Positions 26,604 to 38,058 of a stretch of 64,000 nt of DNA are shown here, in pieces. The DNA is from Linum tenue. Its lineage: Eukaryota; Streptophyta; Magnoliopsida; Malpighiales; Linaceae. The number at the start of each line of letters is the position of its first letter. The stretch's first letter is position 1. The notes under the pieces were generated by a model, which saw only the letters and a program-made list of their open reading frames with translations, was not told where the DNA came from and ran no database searches. The translations under genes were made by a program, and so were the position numbers. The DNA is taken from assembly GCA_946122785.1 (NCBI GenBank), contig CAMGYJ010000005.1, positions 60,648,200 to 60,712,199 on the forward strand, given 5' to 3'.

Positions 26604-28922
26604 TGTAACATCCCGTTTCGGCTAAAATCGTATTACTGTCGCTAGAAAATTTCACAGTTTAAAATCGAACGTTTTGATAGTATTTCGGTGAAAATCGGAT
26701 TATCGATCAATCGGATAAGTATACGTATTAATTATATATATATATTTATTTATTTATTTACTTAATATAAAAGAAGACAAAAGCAGTCGGGCCATATATA
26801 TATAATTCCCCGGTTACTTTCCTTCCACAATTCCCCATCATCATCTTTTCTTCTCATTTCATGGACCGAGAGAAACCAGAGCAAACAGAGCCGAGCACAG
26901 GGAACTTCTGGGAAACTTTCCCAAGCTCAATTCTTGAGTTCTAGTGATCCAAAAATCCCGTAAGTAATGCCTAATTCATCTATACATCATAGTTTATCGA
27001 TTTAGAGTTTTAAAACGAGTTTTTGGATCAGGAATTTCTTGAGTTTCCGATCGAATGAATTAGGGTTTTGGAGTATCCAGAAGCCGGATTAACCCCAAAT
27101 TTCATATACGAGCTTCCTGCAGCGAGGTAATTAATCTTCTAGTTCTAATCCATGAATTTCGGCAATTATTTAGGTCGGGGTCCAAATCGCTGAATTTAGC
27201 TCCGGCCAGGGTTTGATGTGTTTTTATCGAGAATTTGACCAGGAGCCTAGAACTAATATTGACGGGGATACTGCAGGGGATATTAGGACGGTCTCGGATT
27301 TTAATTCGGGGTTCGTTCGTGAAATTGACGTTTTAGTACGGGAGGCTAGAACCGGTGTTTGAACAACCAGAACTGGTGAGGGATTAGCACGGCATACCGG
27401 GTTTGTCGTATCACGATAATTATATTGATGCTTAGAATTGACCTAGGTGAACTAGAATGGCATGATTAGGGGTGTATGGACTTTTGTGCTATATGATGAA
27501 CCCTGGACTGCTATATGATATTATTGACTTGCCCTAATCGATATGGACCTGGCTTATGCTGATGATTGTGTATATGTTGCAAATTGTGGGCTTGACTGTT
27601 GATATGCCTTATGATGGTTCGAAAAGGTGATAGGGTATGATTGTTCATGATTGTTGTATTTGGATGCACATGTGGGAAAATATATATTCTCTGGTGATAT
27701 TGTGATGTTTAAGGAGGATGACTTGCACGAGGGTTTATCCCGAGGAAGTGCAATTATACGACTCCTGATTTACCTATGTTGAGCCAATTGTGGCCGGGTC
27801 AAGTACATGTGTAGGTAACGAATTATGAGTAAGCAAGATGAGATATGGATTATGTATAAGATTACCAAATAAGAGTGATTTGGTCTCATGGTCAATTACA
27901 TAGTAATTAGGGCTCCCCATGCTATTACTCCGTTATGATATGTTATGTCACACCCCTGATGTGGTGTTGACCGTTGATTCATCATGAGATATGACCACAC
28001 CCAGAGTGGTGTTGAGTCCGATATGACCACACCCATAGTGGTGTCAGGTCCGATATGACTACACCGGCAGTGGTGGGTCCGATATGACCACATCCACGAG
28101 ATGTTTGGTCCGTATTCCCGGGAGAGTAATTAGCATGGGAGTAGCCAGGCGCCTATAAGTAAAACATGATAAGATGCATATGCATAAGTCAAGGTGGTGG
28201 AGTCTTTTGCCTATTGGGATGTCGGATGCCTGAGGTCTGATCCTAGTGTTTTGGCTTGTTTGCTAGATGTATGGTAGGGGTATGCTCTGTTATGAACTCA
28301 CGATGCTATGATTATCTCACTCAGCTATGAGCTGACCCTCTTTATCCTTTTTCTCTGCTTATGCCATGTGTAAGGAGATCATCGTCATCAGCAGCAGTAG
28401 ATAGTTGTATAGGTGGGAGCTGAGCAAGAGTTGAAGGCAAGATGAGGTATGGTCTTCAACTATTTTGTGCTTGGACTACTACTCGGGATTTTGGCCAGTG
28501 ATCCACACCTTTTTGTAAAAATGTTTTGAGACTGTTTTTCATGTGCATACTAGCTTCTGATGTAGTGTGAGCTATCCACAGGTGTGGAAAGTTGATGATA
28601 TGTGTATATTTGTGTAATTATGTAAGTTGTGACGATTATGGCATGTATCAGTATAGTATGCAGTTGTGTAACATGAAACGGTGATTGTGGCTATGAAAGC
28701 CAATGTATATGGTTATGGGTATATGTGTATTTCTATGGATGTATAGATTCAGATGAATTATTTTGCAGGATAAATTGCAAGAACTGTTAGCCCATTACGC
28801 GAGTAATTCATGTCGAAATTTTATTTGGGTAAATTTTGATAATTAATGTAGCACCCGAGATTATTTCCGCTGCAATTGTATGAACAATATGATTAGGTAA
28901 TACTATAGGGTAGGGTGTTACA
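26604..28922 (+). repeat. 5' LTR of the nested element
   Basis: TGTAACATCCCGTTTCGGC to AGGGTGTTACA. By eye it differs from the 3' LTR at roughly fifteen positions plus a few small indels over 2.3 kb. It contains (ta)n(ttta)n at 26735-26765 and a small stem-loop array near 27950-28112. Confidence 0.93.
27989..28112 (+). repeat. Tandem stem-loop array in the LTR
   Basis: Four units of 29-32 bp, each starting atatgac and holding a short inverted repeat (ccacaccc..gtggtgt and variants); a fifth, partial stem lies at 27949-27969. The same array occurs in the other LTR near 31126-31249. Confidence 0.8.
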
Positions 28923-29737
28923 GTTTGGTATCAGAGCTGGTTTGTTTTCTGCATTATGGGTATGTTACTTTCGCTCTTGAGGACTGATCACCCTCAAAAG
29001 GGTAGGGAGTACTCCATACCTGTATTTGCACTAAACTTTCCAGGATTGGGACCAAGGGTGATGATGTGTTGCATAGTCAGTTGCATATGGTTAAGCATGA
29101 TTTTGAGTATTTGAAGGAATCTTGAAAATTTTATGGTTTAAGAGATTTTTGAAAATATGTGGAGTTTTTATCTTGTTGTTCAAGTAATGATTTTGAAGAA
29201 AGTTTTGTTTCAACCAAGTGAGTAACTTGGTTAGACACAAATGGTGTGTGGATCAAGTTATGGCCAATATTTCCTTGTAGCTCGCACAGAAGTTGTCCTA
29301 GAAATCCTACTAACCAATCGAGAAGCATGGTGGCTAGCTATGCAATGCAGTTGATCTTCGACTATGCTAACATAACGAGTTGTTGTGGTAGAGTTTTAAT
29401 ATGGATATGATTCATGATGCAGTGGTGACAACCATTTTGTAGGTTGCTATAACCTTGTGTCAGTGGCAACCTACTTTGCAGGTTAACAACCTTGCTTAGT
29501 AAGTTATGTTTTGAACTTGTTGATGTGCTTTTGTTGTGATAACCCGATATAGGTTTTTGAAACCTTATATTGGGAACTTGAGGTGTTATGTGTTTAGTTA
29601 TGTACTTCAGATCTCCTAACCTAAGAGTTAGGTAGTAACAAGATATGTGATAGTGTAGGTTGGGGGGAACGAGCGGATATGTACTATTAACTCAAGGTTA
29701 GATTTCGGGGACGAAATCTATTTAAGGAGGGGAGAAT
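28923..29737 (+). other. Internal region of the nested element, non-coding
   Basis: 815 bp from the primer site to the polypurine tract. No open frame resembles gag or pol. Confidence 0.85.
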
Positions 29738-32060
29738 TGTAACATCCTGTTTCGGCTAAAATCGTATTACTGTCGCTAGAAAATTTCACAGTTAAAATCA
29801 AACGTTTTGATAGTATTTCGGTGAAAATCAGATTATCGATCGATCGGATAAGTATACGTATTAATTATATATATATATTTATTTATTTATTTATTTACTT
29901 AATATAAAAGAAGACAAAAGCAGTCGGGCCATATATATATAATTCCCCGGTTACTTTCCTTCCACAATTCCCCATCATCATCTTTTCTTCTCATTTCATG
30001 GACCGAGAGAAACCAGAGCAAACAGAGCCGAGCACAGGGAACTTCTGGGAAACTTTCCCAAGCTCAATTCTTGAGTTCTAGTGATCCAAAAATCCCGTAA
30101 GTAATGCCTAATTCATCTATACATCATAGTTTATCGATTTAGAGTTTTAAAACGAGTTTTTGGATCAGGAATTTCTTGAGTTTCCGATCGAATGAATTAG
30201 GGTTTTGGAGTATCCAGAAGCCGGATTAACCCCAAATTTCATATACGAGCTTCCTGCAGCGAGGTATTCAATCTTCTAGTTCTAATCCATGAATTTCGGC
30301 AATTATTTAGGTCGGGGTCCAAATCGCTGAATTTAGCTCCGGCCAGGGTTTGATGTGTTTTTATCGAGAATTTGACCAGGAGCCTAGAACTAATATTGAC
30401 GGGTATACTGCAGGAGATATTAGGACGGTCTCGGATTTTAATTCGGGGTTCGTTCGTGAAATTGACGTTTTAGTACGGGAGGCTAGAACCGGTGTTTGAA
30501 CAACCAGAACTGGTGAGGGATTAGCACGGCATACCGGGTTTGTCGTATCACGATAATTATATTGATGCTTAGAATTGACCTAGGTGAACTAGAATGGCAT
30601 GATTAGGGGTGTATGGACTTTTGTGCTATATGATGAACCCTGGACTGCTATATGATATTATTGACTTGCCCTAATCGATATGGACCTGGCTTATGCTGAT
30701 GATTGTGTATATGTTGCAAATTGTGGGCTTGACTGTTGATATGCCTTATGATGGTTCGAAAAGGTGATAGGGTATGATTGTTCATGATTGTTGTATTTGG
30801 ATGCACATGTGGGAAAATATATATTCTCTGGTGATATTGTGATGTTTAAGGAGGATGACTTGCACGAGGGTTTATCCCGAGGAAGTGCAATTATACGACT
30901 CCTGATTTACCTATGTTGAGCCAATTGTGGCCGGGTCAAGTACATGTGTAGGTAACGAATTATGAGTAAGCAAGATGAGATATGGATTATGTATAAGATT
31001 ACCAAATAAGAGTGATTTGGTCTCATGGTCAATTACATAGTAATTAGGGCTCCCCATGCTATTACTCCGTTATGATATGTTATGTCACACCCCTGATGTG
31101 GTGTTGACCGTTGATTCATCATGAGATATGACCACACCCAGAGTGGTGTTGAGTCCGATATGACCACACCCATAGTGGTGTCAGGTCCGATATGACTACA
31201 CCGGCAGTGGTGGGTCCGATATGACCACATCCACGAGATGTTTGGTCCGTATTCCCGGGAGAGTAATTAGCATGGGAGTAGCCAGGCGCCTATAAGTAAA
31301 ACATGATAAGATGCATATGCATAAGTCAAGGTGGTTGAGTCTTTTGCCTATTGGGATGTCGGATGCCTGAGGTCTGATCCTAGTGTTTTGGCTTGTTTGC
31401 TAGATGTATGGTAGGGGTATGCTCTGTTATGAACTCACGATGCTATGATTATCTCACTCAGCTATGAGCTGACCCTCTTTATCCTTTTTCTCTGCTTATG
31501 CCATGTGTAAGCAGATCATCGTCATCAGCAGCAGTAGATAGTTGTATAGGTGGGAGCTGAGCAAGAGTTGAAGGCAAGATGAGGTATGGTCTTCAACTAT
31601 TTTGTGCTTGGACTACTACTCGGGATTTTGGCCAGTGATCCACACCTTTTTGTAAAAATGTTTTGAGACTGTTTTTCATGTGCATACTAGCTTCTGATGT
31701 AGTGTGAGCTATCCACAGGTGTGGAAAGTTGATGATATGTGTATATTTGTGTAATTATGTAAGTTGTGACGATTATGGCATGTATCAGTATAGTATGCAG
31801 TTGTGTAACATGAAACGGTGACTGTGGCTATGAAAGCCAATGTATATGGTTATGGGTATATGTGTATGTCTATGGATGTATAGATTCAGATGAATTATTT
31901 TGCAGGATAAATTGCAAGAACTGTTAGCCCATTACGCGAGTAATTCATGTCGAAATTTTATTTGGGTAAATTTTGATAATTAATGTAACACCCGAGATTA
32001 TTTCCGCTGCAATTGTATGAACAATATGATTAGGTAATACGTATAGGGTAGGGTGTTACA
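29738..32060 (+). repeat. 3' LTR of the nested element
   Basis: TGTAACATCCTGTTTCGGC to AGGGTGTTACA. Near-identical partner of 26604-28922; ends exactly at the TTATA duplication. Confidence 0.93.
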
Positions 32061-32939
32061 TTATATGATGTTCATATTAATGACATAGACTTATAAAGGG
32101 CCTGCATTTACCCCCAACCATTTGATATTGTTACTGACGACCATTAGGATCGATGAGGCCAGTGGCCAGAGAGATATGATTGTGGTTTCTGATATAACCA
32201 CTGAGATGATGAGGCTCGAGCGGGGGTGGATGTATGGTGACCTTGGCGCCCAAATTAATAAAATGGAAATGCATTGCACTTGCATATTGTCTGGATATTG
32301 GATTCTAGGTTGAGAATTATATTAGGTTGAGACTTCAACCTAGATGCCATGATTAGGTGGTTAATCAATTGATGTGGAAAATGTATCCATAGACTTCGCC
32401 GTGTAGGAGGGAACAATGCCACACCTCAGCTAAATTAGTTAGCTGAACCCCACCCCATTTGTGTTCATATCCGCAGCAAAGAAACTAAGCTTGGAGGTCG
32501 GAGCTGTGCAACTTCTACTCCATCATGAGGTAGCAGACGATTGGTCGGAGGAGAGTTTTTACCTATGTTTTGTGTTTTAAAACAAGTATCATAAACATGT
32601 ATTATGTTGAGTTTGATTGCACTGAATTTGATTGATTGAGTTATTATGATTTGTGGATTGTACCAAAGTATGTAAGATGGAGATTTGAGTTTCAACGAAC
32701 TAGTGTTTGGATTTGATGTCATGAATTGGATGTTGTATGTTTAATAAACGAGATTGGATACTAATAAATGTGTTAGATTTGATATATATATATATTCACC
32801 TCGAGTTATGTTTAGTAAAAGACAGATGTATATGTATTGAATGATGAGTTAATACGTAAACCCCGTTAGTATTTTCTGCTGAACAGGTGAACCAGTGGTT
32901 CGAACCATGAGTTTTAGGGTGGGGTGTTGTTACAGAGGT

Positions 32940-35311
32940 TCTCTTGAAATTGGTGCCAGCGGCTCTGCCAATCTATATTATGTCTTGCTTTCAGATCCCT
33001 CTGTAGCTGGGTCTCAATGCTCACATGGCTCATTTTTGTGGGGTACAATGATGAATTCATTGGCGTTTTTGGAAACTTCTTTGCTCAAGTAAACATGAGT
33101 GTGGGCTTACGTTTTGGAAAGTTTGGGTGCTTCATCTGGGCATTATTAGTTAGGTTGTGTGGTACATTATTATGATCCAACTTCTCTATTGGCTCGCGTT
33201 TATCGTGGAAGATATTTCAGCAATGTTTCAGGTATTATGGACGCTCTTGTGGGCTCCAAATGGTGCAGCGCTATTTTTGGTCGTGAGTTACTGCTCTAAG
33301 GGGTTCGATGGGAGGTGGGTGAGGCTATTCAATTAGGGATTTTGCCTATCATCGGATACCTAGGACTCTGCCATCACATCCGCAGCTTCGGTTAGGGGCT
33401 CCTAAAGCTTCTCCTTCATGAATGTCTTCATTGATACTGGGACGAAATTGTGGAATGTGATGATGCTTTGATTATTTTCCTCGGAAGATTCAGTCAAGCT
33501 CATTCAGGGGATTCCTCTATTTAAAGGCAACTTGAGGACAAATTGGCATGGCATTATGATTCTTCTAGTACGTTCACTGTGAAGTATGCCTACCATTTAG
33601 CTTTTCAACGTTTTGCTCCGCCCAAATATCAAGTACAACATATGGATCATTCTCTTTGGAAATGGCTGTAGAATAAAAAAGTCCCTCCTATACTTTTTTT
33701 TTCAATGCTTGCATCATATTCTTCCTACGCGTAAGGCTTTGGTGGTTTTATGGATGGATTTCATTCCTATTTGTCTGGTTTGTGGTCGAAAGGAAGAAAT
33801 AATTGAGCATTTGTTCTCAAATGTTTGTTAGCCAGGTGGTTGTGGCGCCTCACAAGGTTTCATGATAGGTGGAACGTTTGGGATAAAGATACTTTGCAGG
33901 CTTTGATGATTCTCATTAAGTAGAGAAAGGGGTCCAGAGGCAGATTATTTTATTTTCTATATATTTTGTCTTCTATGGCGCTTATGAAAGAATCAATGTA
34001 ATGTCGTGTTCGATCAGAAGCAGGTAAGATTGGAAACCTTGCCTAATCAATGGCGCCTTCAAATCAATATGGTGGAAAAGGCTCTTGTCCTCAATAGGAG
34101 CCCTGATGATCGGTGATTACTAATAGTGTACAAGTTCATTAGAACTATGGAGTTCATCATGCCTCGCTTTTCTTTGATGTGGCTACTCGTGTTAGGGATT
34201 TTGGCTAGACTACTTATGTCTTTCACAATGCTACAAGGGTGCGTTTGGATAAGTGGATTTTAAATGTAAGGTATTTGAAATATTAGCATTTGAAATGGAT
34301 GTATTCGAAATATTAGCATTTGAAATACATGTAATTCAAATTCATTGTTTGGATACTCATTTGTAATTTGTTTGTATTTTGTATTTTATGATTTTCAATT
34401 TCAATTTTTAATTTTCTGGTCACTTACTACAAATTTTGGTAAATTACAGTTTGGTACCCAAAATTATTTTTTCTTACAATTTAGTACCTAAACTTTTAAA
34501 ATTTTACAAAAGGTCCTGCAATTTTGATGGTAAAATTACATTTTGGTACCTTTATATGTTTTGCCTCACACTATAGTACCTAAACTTTTCATATTTTACA
34601 AATATGTCCATTCTTTTGTTAGGAGGTATTTCAAATCACTAGTTGTTGAAATGTATTTGAAGTTGACAAAAAATACACTAGACATGTATTTGGAAATCAC
34701 CCCATGAATTTGACACAAATCCAAATACCAAATGTAATTAATATCCAAACACATGATTTGGTATTTGAAAATCCAAATCATAAATACCAAATCCAAATCA
34801 TTGTATCCAAACGCACCCCAAGTGATCTGGTTGCTGCCTGAGCCATGCTGTATGATGATATTGGTCATTGGTGGCAATGTAGTCAAAATCGTGCTTTAAA
34901 ACTTAAAAGCTTACGCTTTACACTTATAGGTCACCAAAATTCTTCTATGTAGAATCATGCGTTTCCCTTATAACTATAGTCAAAATCTACACTTTAAAGC
35001 TTAAGAACTTATGATTTTACGCTTCTAGGTCAACTAAACGCTTCTACATAGAATCTCAATTTTGAATTCATTGATTGGTGAAGATGCAAAGATTATCATT
35101 GACAAGTGCAACTTGTGATTCTTTTGATGCTAAGATTGGACCAATTCTACTAGAGATCTGTGCAATTTTGGATGAGATGGGTTTCTTCATGGTTGAGTTT
35201 GTTGATTGTGATAGAAACCGTGTGGCTCATAGTGTGGTCAGTCATGCTTTTTTGTTTTCGTCCTGCTTGTTAAGGGATTTGGATGTCCATTCTTGGTTTC
35301 GTAGTAGATAG
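32940..35311 (+). pseudogene. Degenerate L1-type LINE, right part
   Basis: Resumes the same LINE after the 15-kb insertion: the broken reading frame at 17797 continues here in register (..KEVLLKL.., ALPIYIMSCFQIP), the region after the RT core. Further on, PPLYF-like and HHILPTRKAL..CLVCGRKEEIIEHLF (33700-33830) is the zinc-binding zf-RVT module. A C-terminal RNase-H-like tail ends DCDRNRVAHSVVSHAFLF .. (35075-35311). Many stops. A 582-bp MITE interrupts it at 34237-34818. The exact 3' end is not clear. Confidence 0.82.
34237..34818. mobile_element. MITE with GGGTGCGTTTGGATA ends
   Basis: Both ends carry gggtgcgtttggata as inverted repeats, with a possible 3-bp duplication CAA on either side. 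Subterminal atttgaaatattagcatt repeats lie on the left and matching aatccaaatc on the right. Inside, a tttggtacc..tagtacctaaactttt block of about 110 bp is imperfectly duplicated (34445-34600). The size and 3-bp duplication suggest a PIF/Harbinger relative; this is not certain. Confidence 0.75.
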
Positions 35312-37293
35312 ACTATTTATTTTTTGTATCTCTGTACATTAGTTCTTTTCTGTTTCTTAGAGTGATCGATTGAGAAAAATAGTTGGAGGAGGGCTTGTCG
35401 TGGTTGCCTTGCCTCGTCATCTTGTTAGGAGTTGGGAAATGAATAAGGTTCGACGAGTGAAGGGAATGATTAGGTTTTCAATTATTTACTTAATTAGCTT
35501 AACAAAAAAAAATCTCAATATTGAGGAACAATTGAAACAATCACGAGCTTTTACAATAGTCATGGTCATGTTAGCGAAATGGTTCTCACTGTCGTGAACA
35601 GATTTCAAGGTCGCAAACGGATTTCATGGTCGCGAATTAGTTTTACGGTATCATAGTTTCACGATCGTGGAATGGCTTGGTGAAATGAGAAGATAAAGAC
35701 CTCTTATTTGTAGGTAGAATGGAGGAGAGATAGCGTCTGAAACCCAATCACATATCTTGACACTCCCTTGATCTAGGGTTAAGGGTTTCTAAGGCTAAAG
35801 TCGTGCAAACGCCAAAATCAAGGGGATCACTATAATGATGATACAGTTAAATAATCACTTCAAGTAGCCGAAAAATCCCTTAACTTGCCTTCTGAAAAGA
35901 CGCCTAGTGAATAAGGGGCCCATAAAGATACACCAAGGGTTATAATTTTTCAAAAGCATTTTGTTCGACCCGTCTTATTGCGACAATTCATCTTGAACAT
36001 AGTCAGGGGCTCACGATCACCATATGTCACAAGATTTGAATACTGACTCGTTCTAACTACAACATTCCAATCGACGGCCAAGTATAACCGTCGACCGAGT
36101 GTAGCATAGGGCAAGCAAGCAATAAGAATTTATCGTACCCCGGGGATCTAGGCTTACCCTACTTCAGGTTTAGGGTTCGTTATCTAGCCAACCTAGGATA
36201 GTGATTAATAAAACTAAGCTAACTAACCTAGACTAACCAATAACCTAGCTATTTACAAGGTTGGGAGCTTTCTTGGGTTGAATCGTCCTAGGTTCGTTCT
36301 TTTGATCGATGTTGGGTATCCTCCTAACTCGATCGACTCAAATACGCCACCGCTTGGAGGTGAAATCCCTCGGGAATGACCCGGAACGGCAAATCGATGG
36401 ATGGGTGCATGCTCTATTCAACCTTGGGTATCGTATATTGCTAGGAGGTGGATCGAGTCAACTCCCTAAGGGGATTATCTCTCTCCTAGGTCAAAATCTC
36501 AAGACATGAAAATGGAAACCCAACTCATGTCATTCATGAAAACATCCATCAATTAAGTAAAATCATCAATCAAACATGGAGTTTGTCACATACATCAACA
36601 TTAAACCCAAATCTAGACCTAGGGTTCTTAAACCCAAGAGAAGAGGGTGAGCTTCTAGAGAGAGAGGAGAGATTACAAATTTGAGCTCAAGATCTTCTTC
36701 TTCTGGGCTTGAATCCTTGTCTTCAATATCAACCCAAGCCTCCAATAGCTCCAAGATCACTCTAGCATTCTCTCTCTCTCACTAGAACTCTCCTTTGGTG
36801 TTTTTAGCCAAAACCCTAGAGAGGGAATTAAATTTCTCTCCAAAAACCAGCTCTCCTTCCTCTCTCCCCGCTGTTGTCTTCATATTTGCCCGAAAGGGAC
36901 CAGTTCACGACCGTGAACACCTAAACGCACCCGTGAACTCAGTGTCGTCTCTAAAACGCACTGCTTCATTCTCATGGGTTCACGGTGTGTGTCATTAATG
37001 CAAGTTCATCGACTATATGATATTGTAAATAACAAACCTATGAAAAGAATGATTAAGAATGAAATAAGATTACTTTCACTTTTGAGTCAACATTAAAACT
37101 ATTACTCTTTAAAATATTCATTTTTCTAATGCGCGAAAAGATAGCGAGCGGGCTTTTGCTAGTAAGCCACATCCATTTACCTGAAATTGAATCTGATGCC
37201 TGGGTGATGGTGAAGGTAGGGGTGTACATGGGTCTGGTGGTCCGGGTTTAGCCATTTTAATCAGCCGATCCATGCACAACGGTTTGGATCTAA
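35312..37293. other. Non-coding, LTR-like DNA
   Basis: No gene. Wording such as gtttcacgatcgtgg, ctagggttaagggtttct, and a CT/GA-rich stretch at 36650-36790 with short homopurine runs is typical of retrotransposon LTR/leader DNA, but no paired termini were found. Confidence 0.4.
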
Positions 37294-37307
37294 TTGGGTC
37301 GGGTCGG

Positions 37308-37758
37308 CATCGTCCGCGACCACAATGGGGGATTCCGATTAGCCGCAGTGAAGAGGTCGAGAAGAAAGTGGGCACCGGAAATAGCCGAAGCAATGGGTAT
37401 AATGTTTGCATTGGAACTGGCTAAGAGGTATGGATTTGAAGAATTGGATGTTGAGACAGATTGCATGCTCTTGGTGCAGAGCTGCTGCGGGAAATGCGCT
37501 CGGCTTTGGAGGTGGAAGAGGTCTGCGAAGAGATTAGGGATGAAGCTGATGGGGTTGGGGACACCAGGTTTTTGTTTACGGGCCGAGAATGTAATAAACC
37601 AGCCCATATGCTAGCACACACTTTCTGCCCCTGGGACAGTGAGGAGATTTGGGTTTCTGACCCACCCTTCTTTTTGGCCCACCTCCTTTGTAAAGACTAT
37701 ACTTTGGGCCCTTCTACCTAAATAAAGCATGCAGATTGATTTTCAAAAAAAAAAAAAA
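37308..37758 (+). mobile_element. 5'-truncated LINE copy with poly(A) tail
   Basis: Encodes only the end of a LINE: an RNase-H-like domain (VGIVRDHNGGFRLAAV, EIAEAMGIMFALELAKR, VETDCMLLV), then after a frame change FLFTGRECNKPAHMLAHTF and WVSDPPFFLAHLL. A stop, an aataaa at about 37721 and a 14-base A-run (37745-37758) follow. The direct repeat ttgggtcgggtcggc (37294-37308) recurs with one mismatch at 37765-37779, consistent with target-primed insertion. The frame change makes it non-functional. Confidence 0.85.
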
Positions 37759-38058
37759 TTTGGGTTGGGTCGGGTTGGCAATATTTTTAAGTAAAAACCC
37801 AACCCAATACAAAATAGGTTTAATACCTTATTGTGGCCCGAACTATAACCATATAATCAACTTTGGCCCATAATTTCAGAAATTAACATCCTGGCCTCAA
37901 CTATGCAGCATATAGACTCAATTGGCGCGACACATGGTTTGACCGTCAATTAGGACGGTCAACGCCGTTGACCGTTAGTCAACACGCCATGTCATTGCCT
38001 CGTCAGCCTAGAAATCATTAAAAATTTAAAATTCAAATTATTTTCCTAATTTCTATTA

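Larger units (their letters stand above)
26599..32065 (+). mobile_element. Non-coding LTR retrotransposon nested in the 3' LTR, with 5-bp TSD
   Basis: Flanked by TTATA (26599-26603 and 32061-32065). Two LTRs of about 2.32 kb enclose only 815 bp of internal DNA with no gag or pol. It keeps a good primer site (tggtatcagagc at about 28927) and a polypurine tract (aaggaggggagaa before 29738). The internal leader (ctgcattatgggtatgttac .. gtactccatacctgtatttgc) is clearly related to that of the coding Tekay-like element at about 19700-19785. This is a large-LTR non-autonomous derivative, presumably mobilised by proteins from a coding relative. Confidence 0.93.
24555..32934 (+). repeat. 3' LTR of the Tekay-like element, split by a nested element
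   Basis: The left part is 24555-26603 and the right part 32066-32934, separated by the nested LTR element plus its target duplication. It contains the 1.44 kb that the 5' LTR lacks (about 24815-26250). Confidence 0.92.
17793..32939 (+). mobile_element. Tekay/Del-like Ty3/gypsy retrotransposon with nested insertions, including 5-bp TSD
   Basis: The element occupies 17798-32934, flanked by GAGGT (17793-17797 and 32935-32939). Both ends carry TGTAACATCC .. GTTACA. The order is 5' LTR, primer site, gag, protease, RT-RNase H, integrase with chromodomain-like tail, polypurine tract, 3' LTR. The 3' LTR is interrupted by another LTR element (26604-32060). The clade assignment rests on the C-terminal chromodomain-like segment, the protein wording and the long LTRs (about 2.9 kb before damage). 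It sits inside the LINE whose halves are at 15240-17797 and 32940-35311. Confidence 0.93.

Noticed and set aside
27896..28093. 65-codon minus-strand frame, repeated at 31033-31230
   Set aside because: It is a by-product of the stem-loop array in the two LTR copies.
37205..37260. hAT-like left end (aggggtgtacatgggtc)
   Set aside because: No matching right end with an 8-bp duplication was found; left as a suspicion only.
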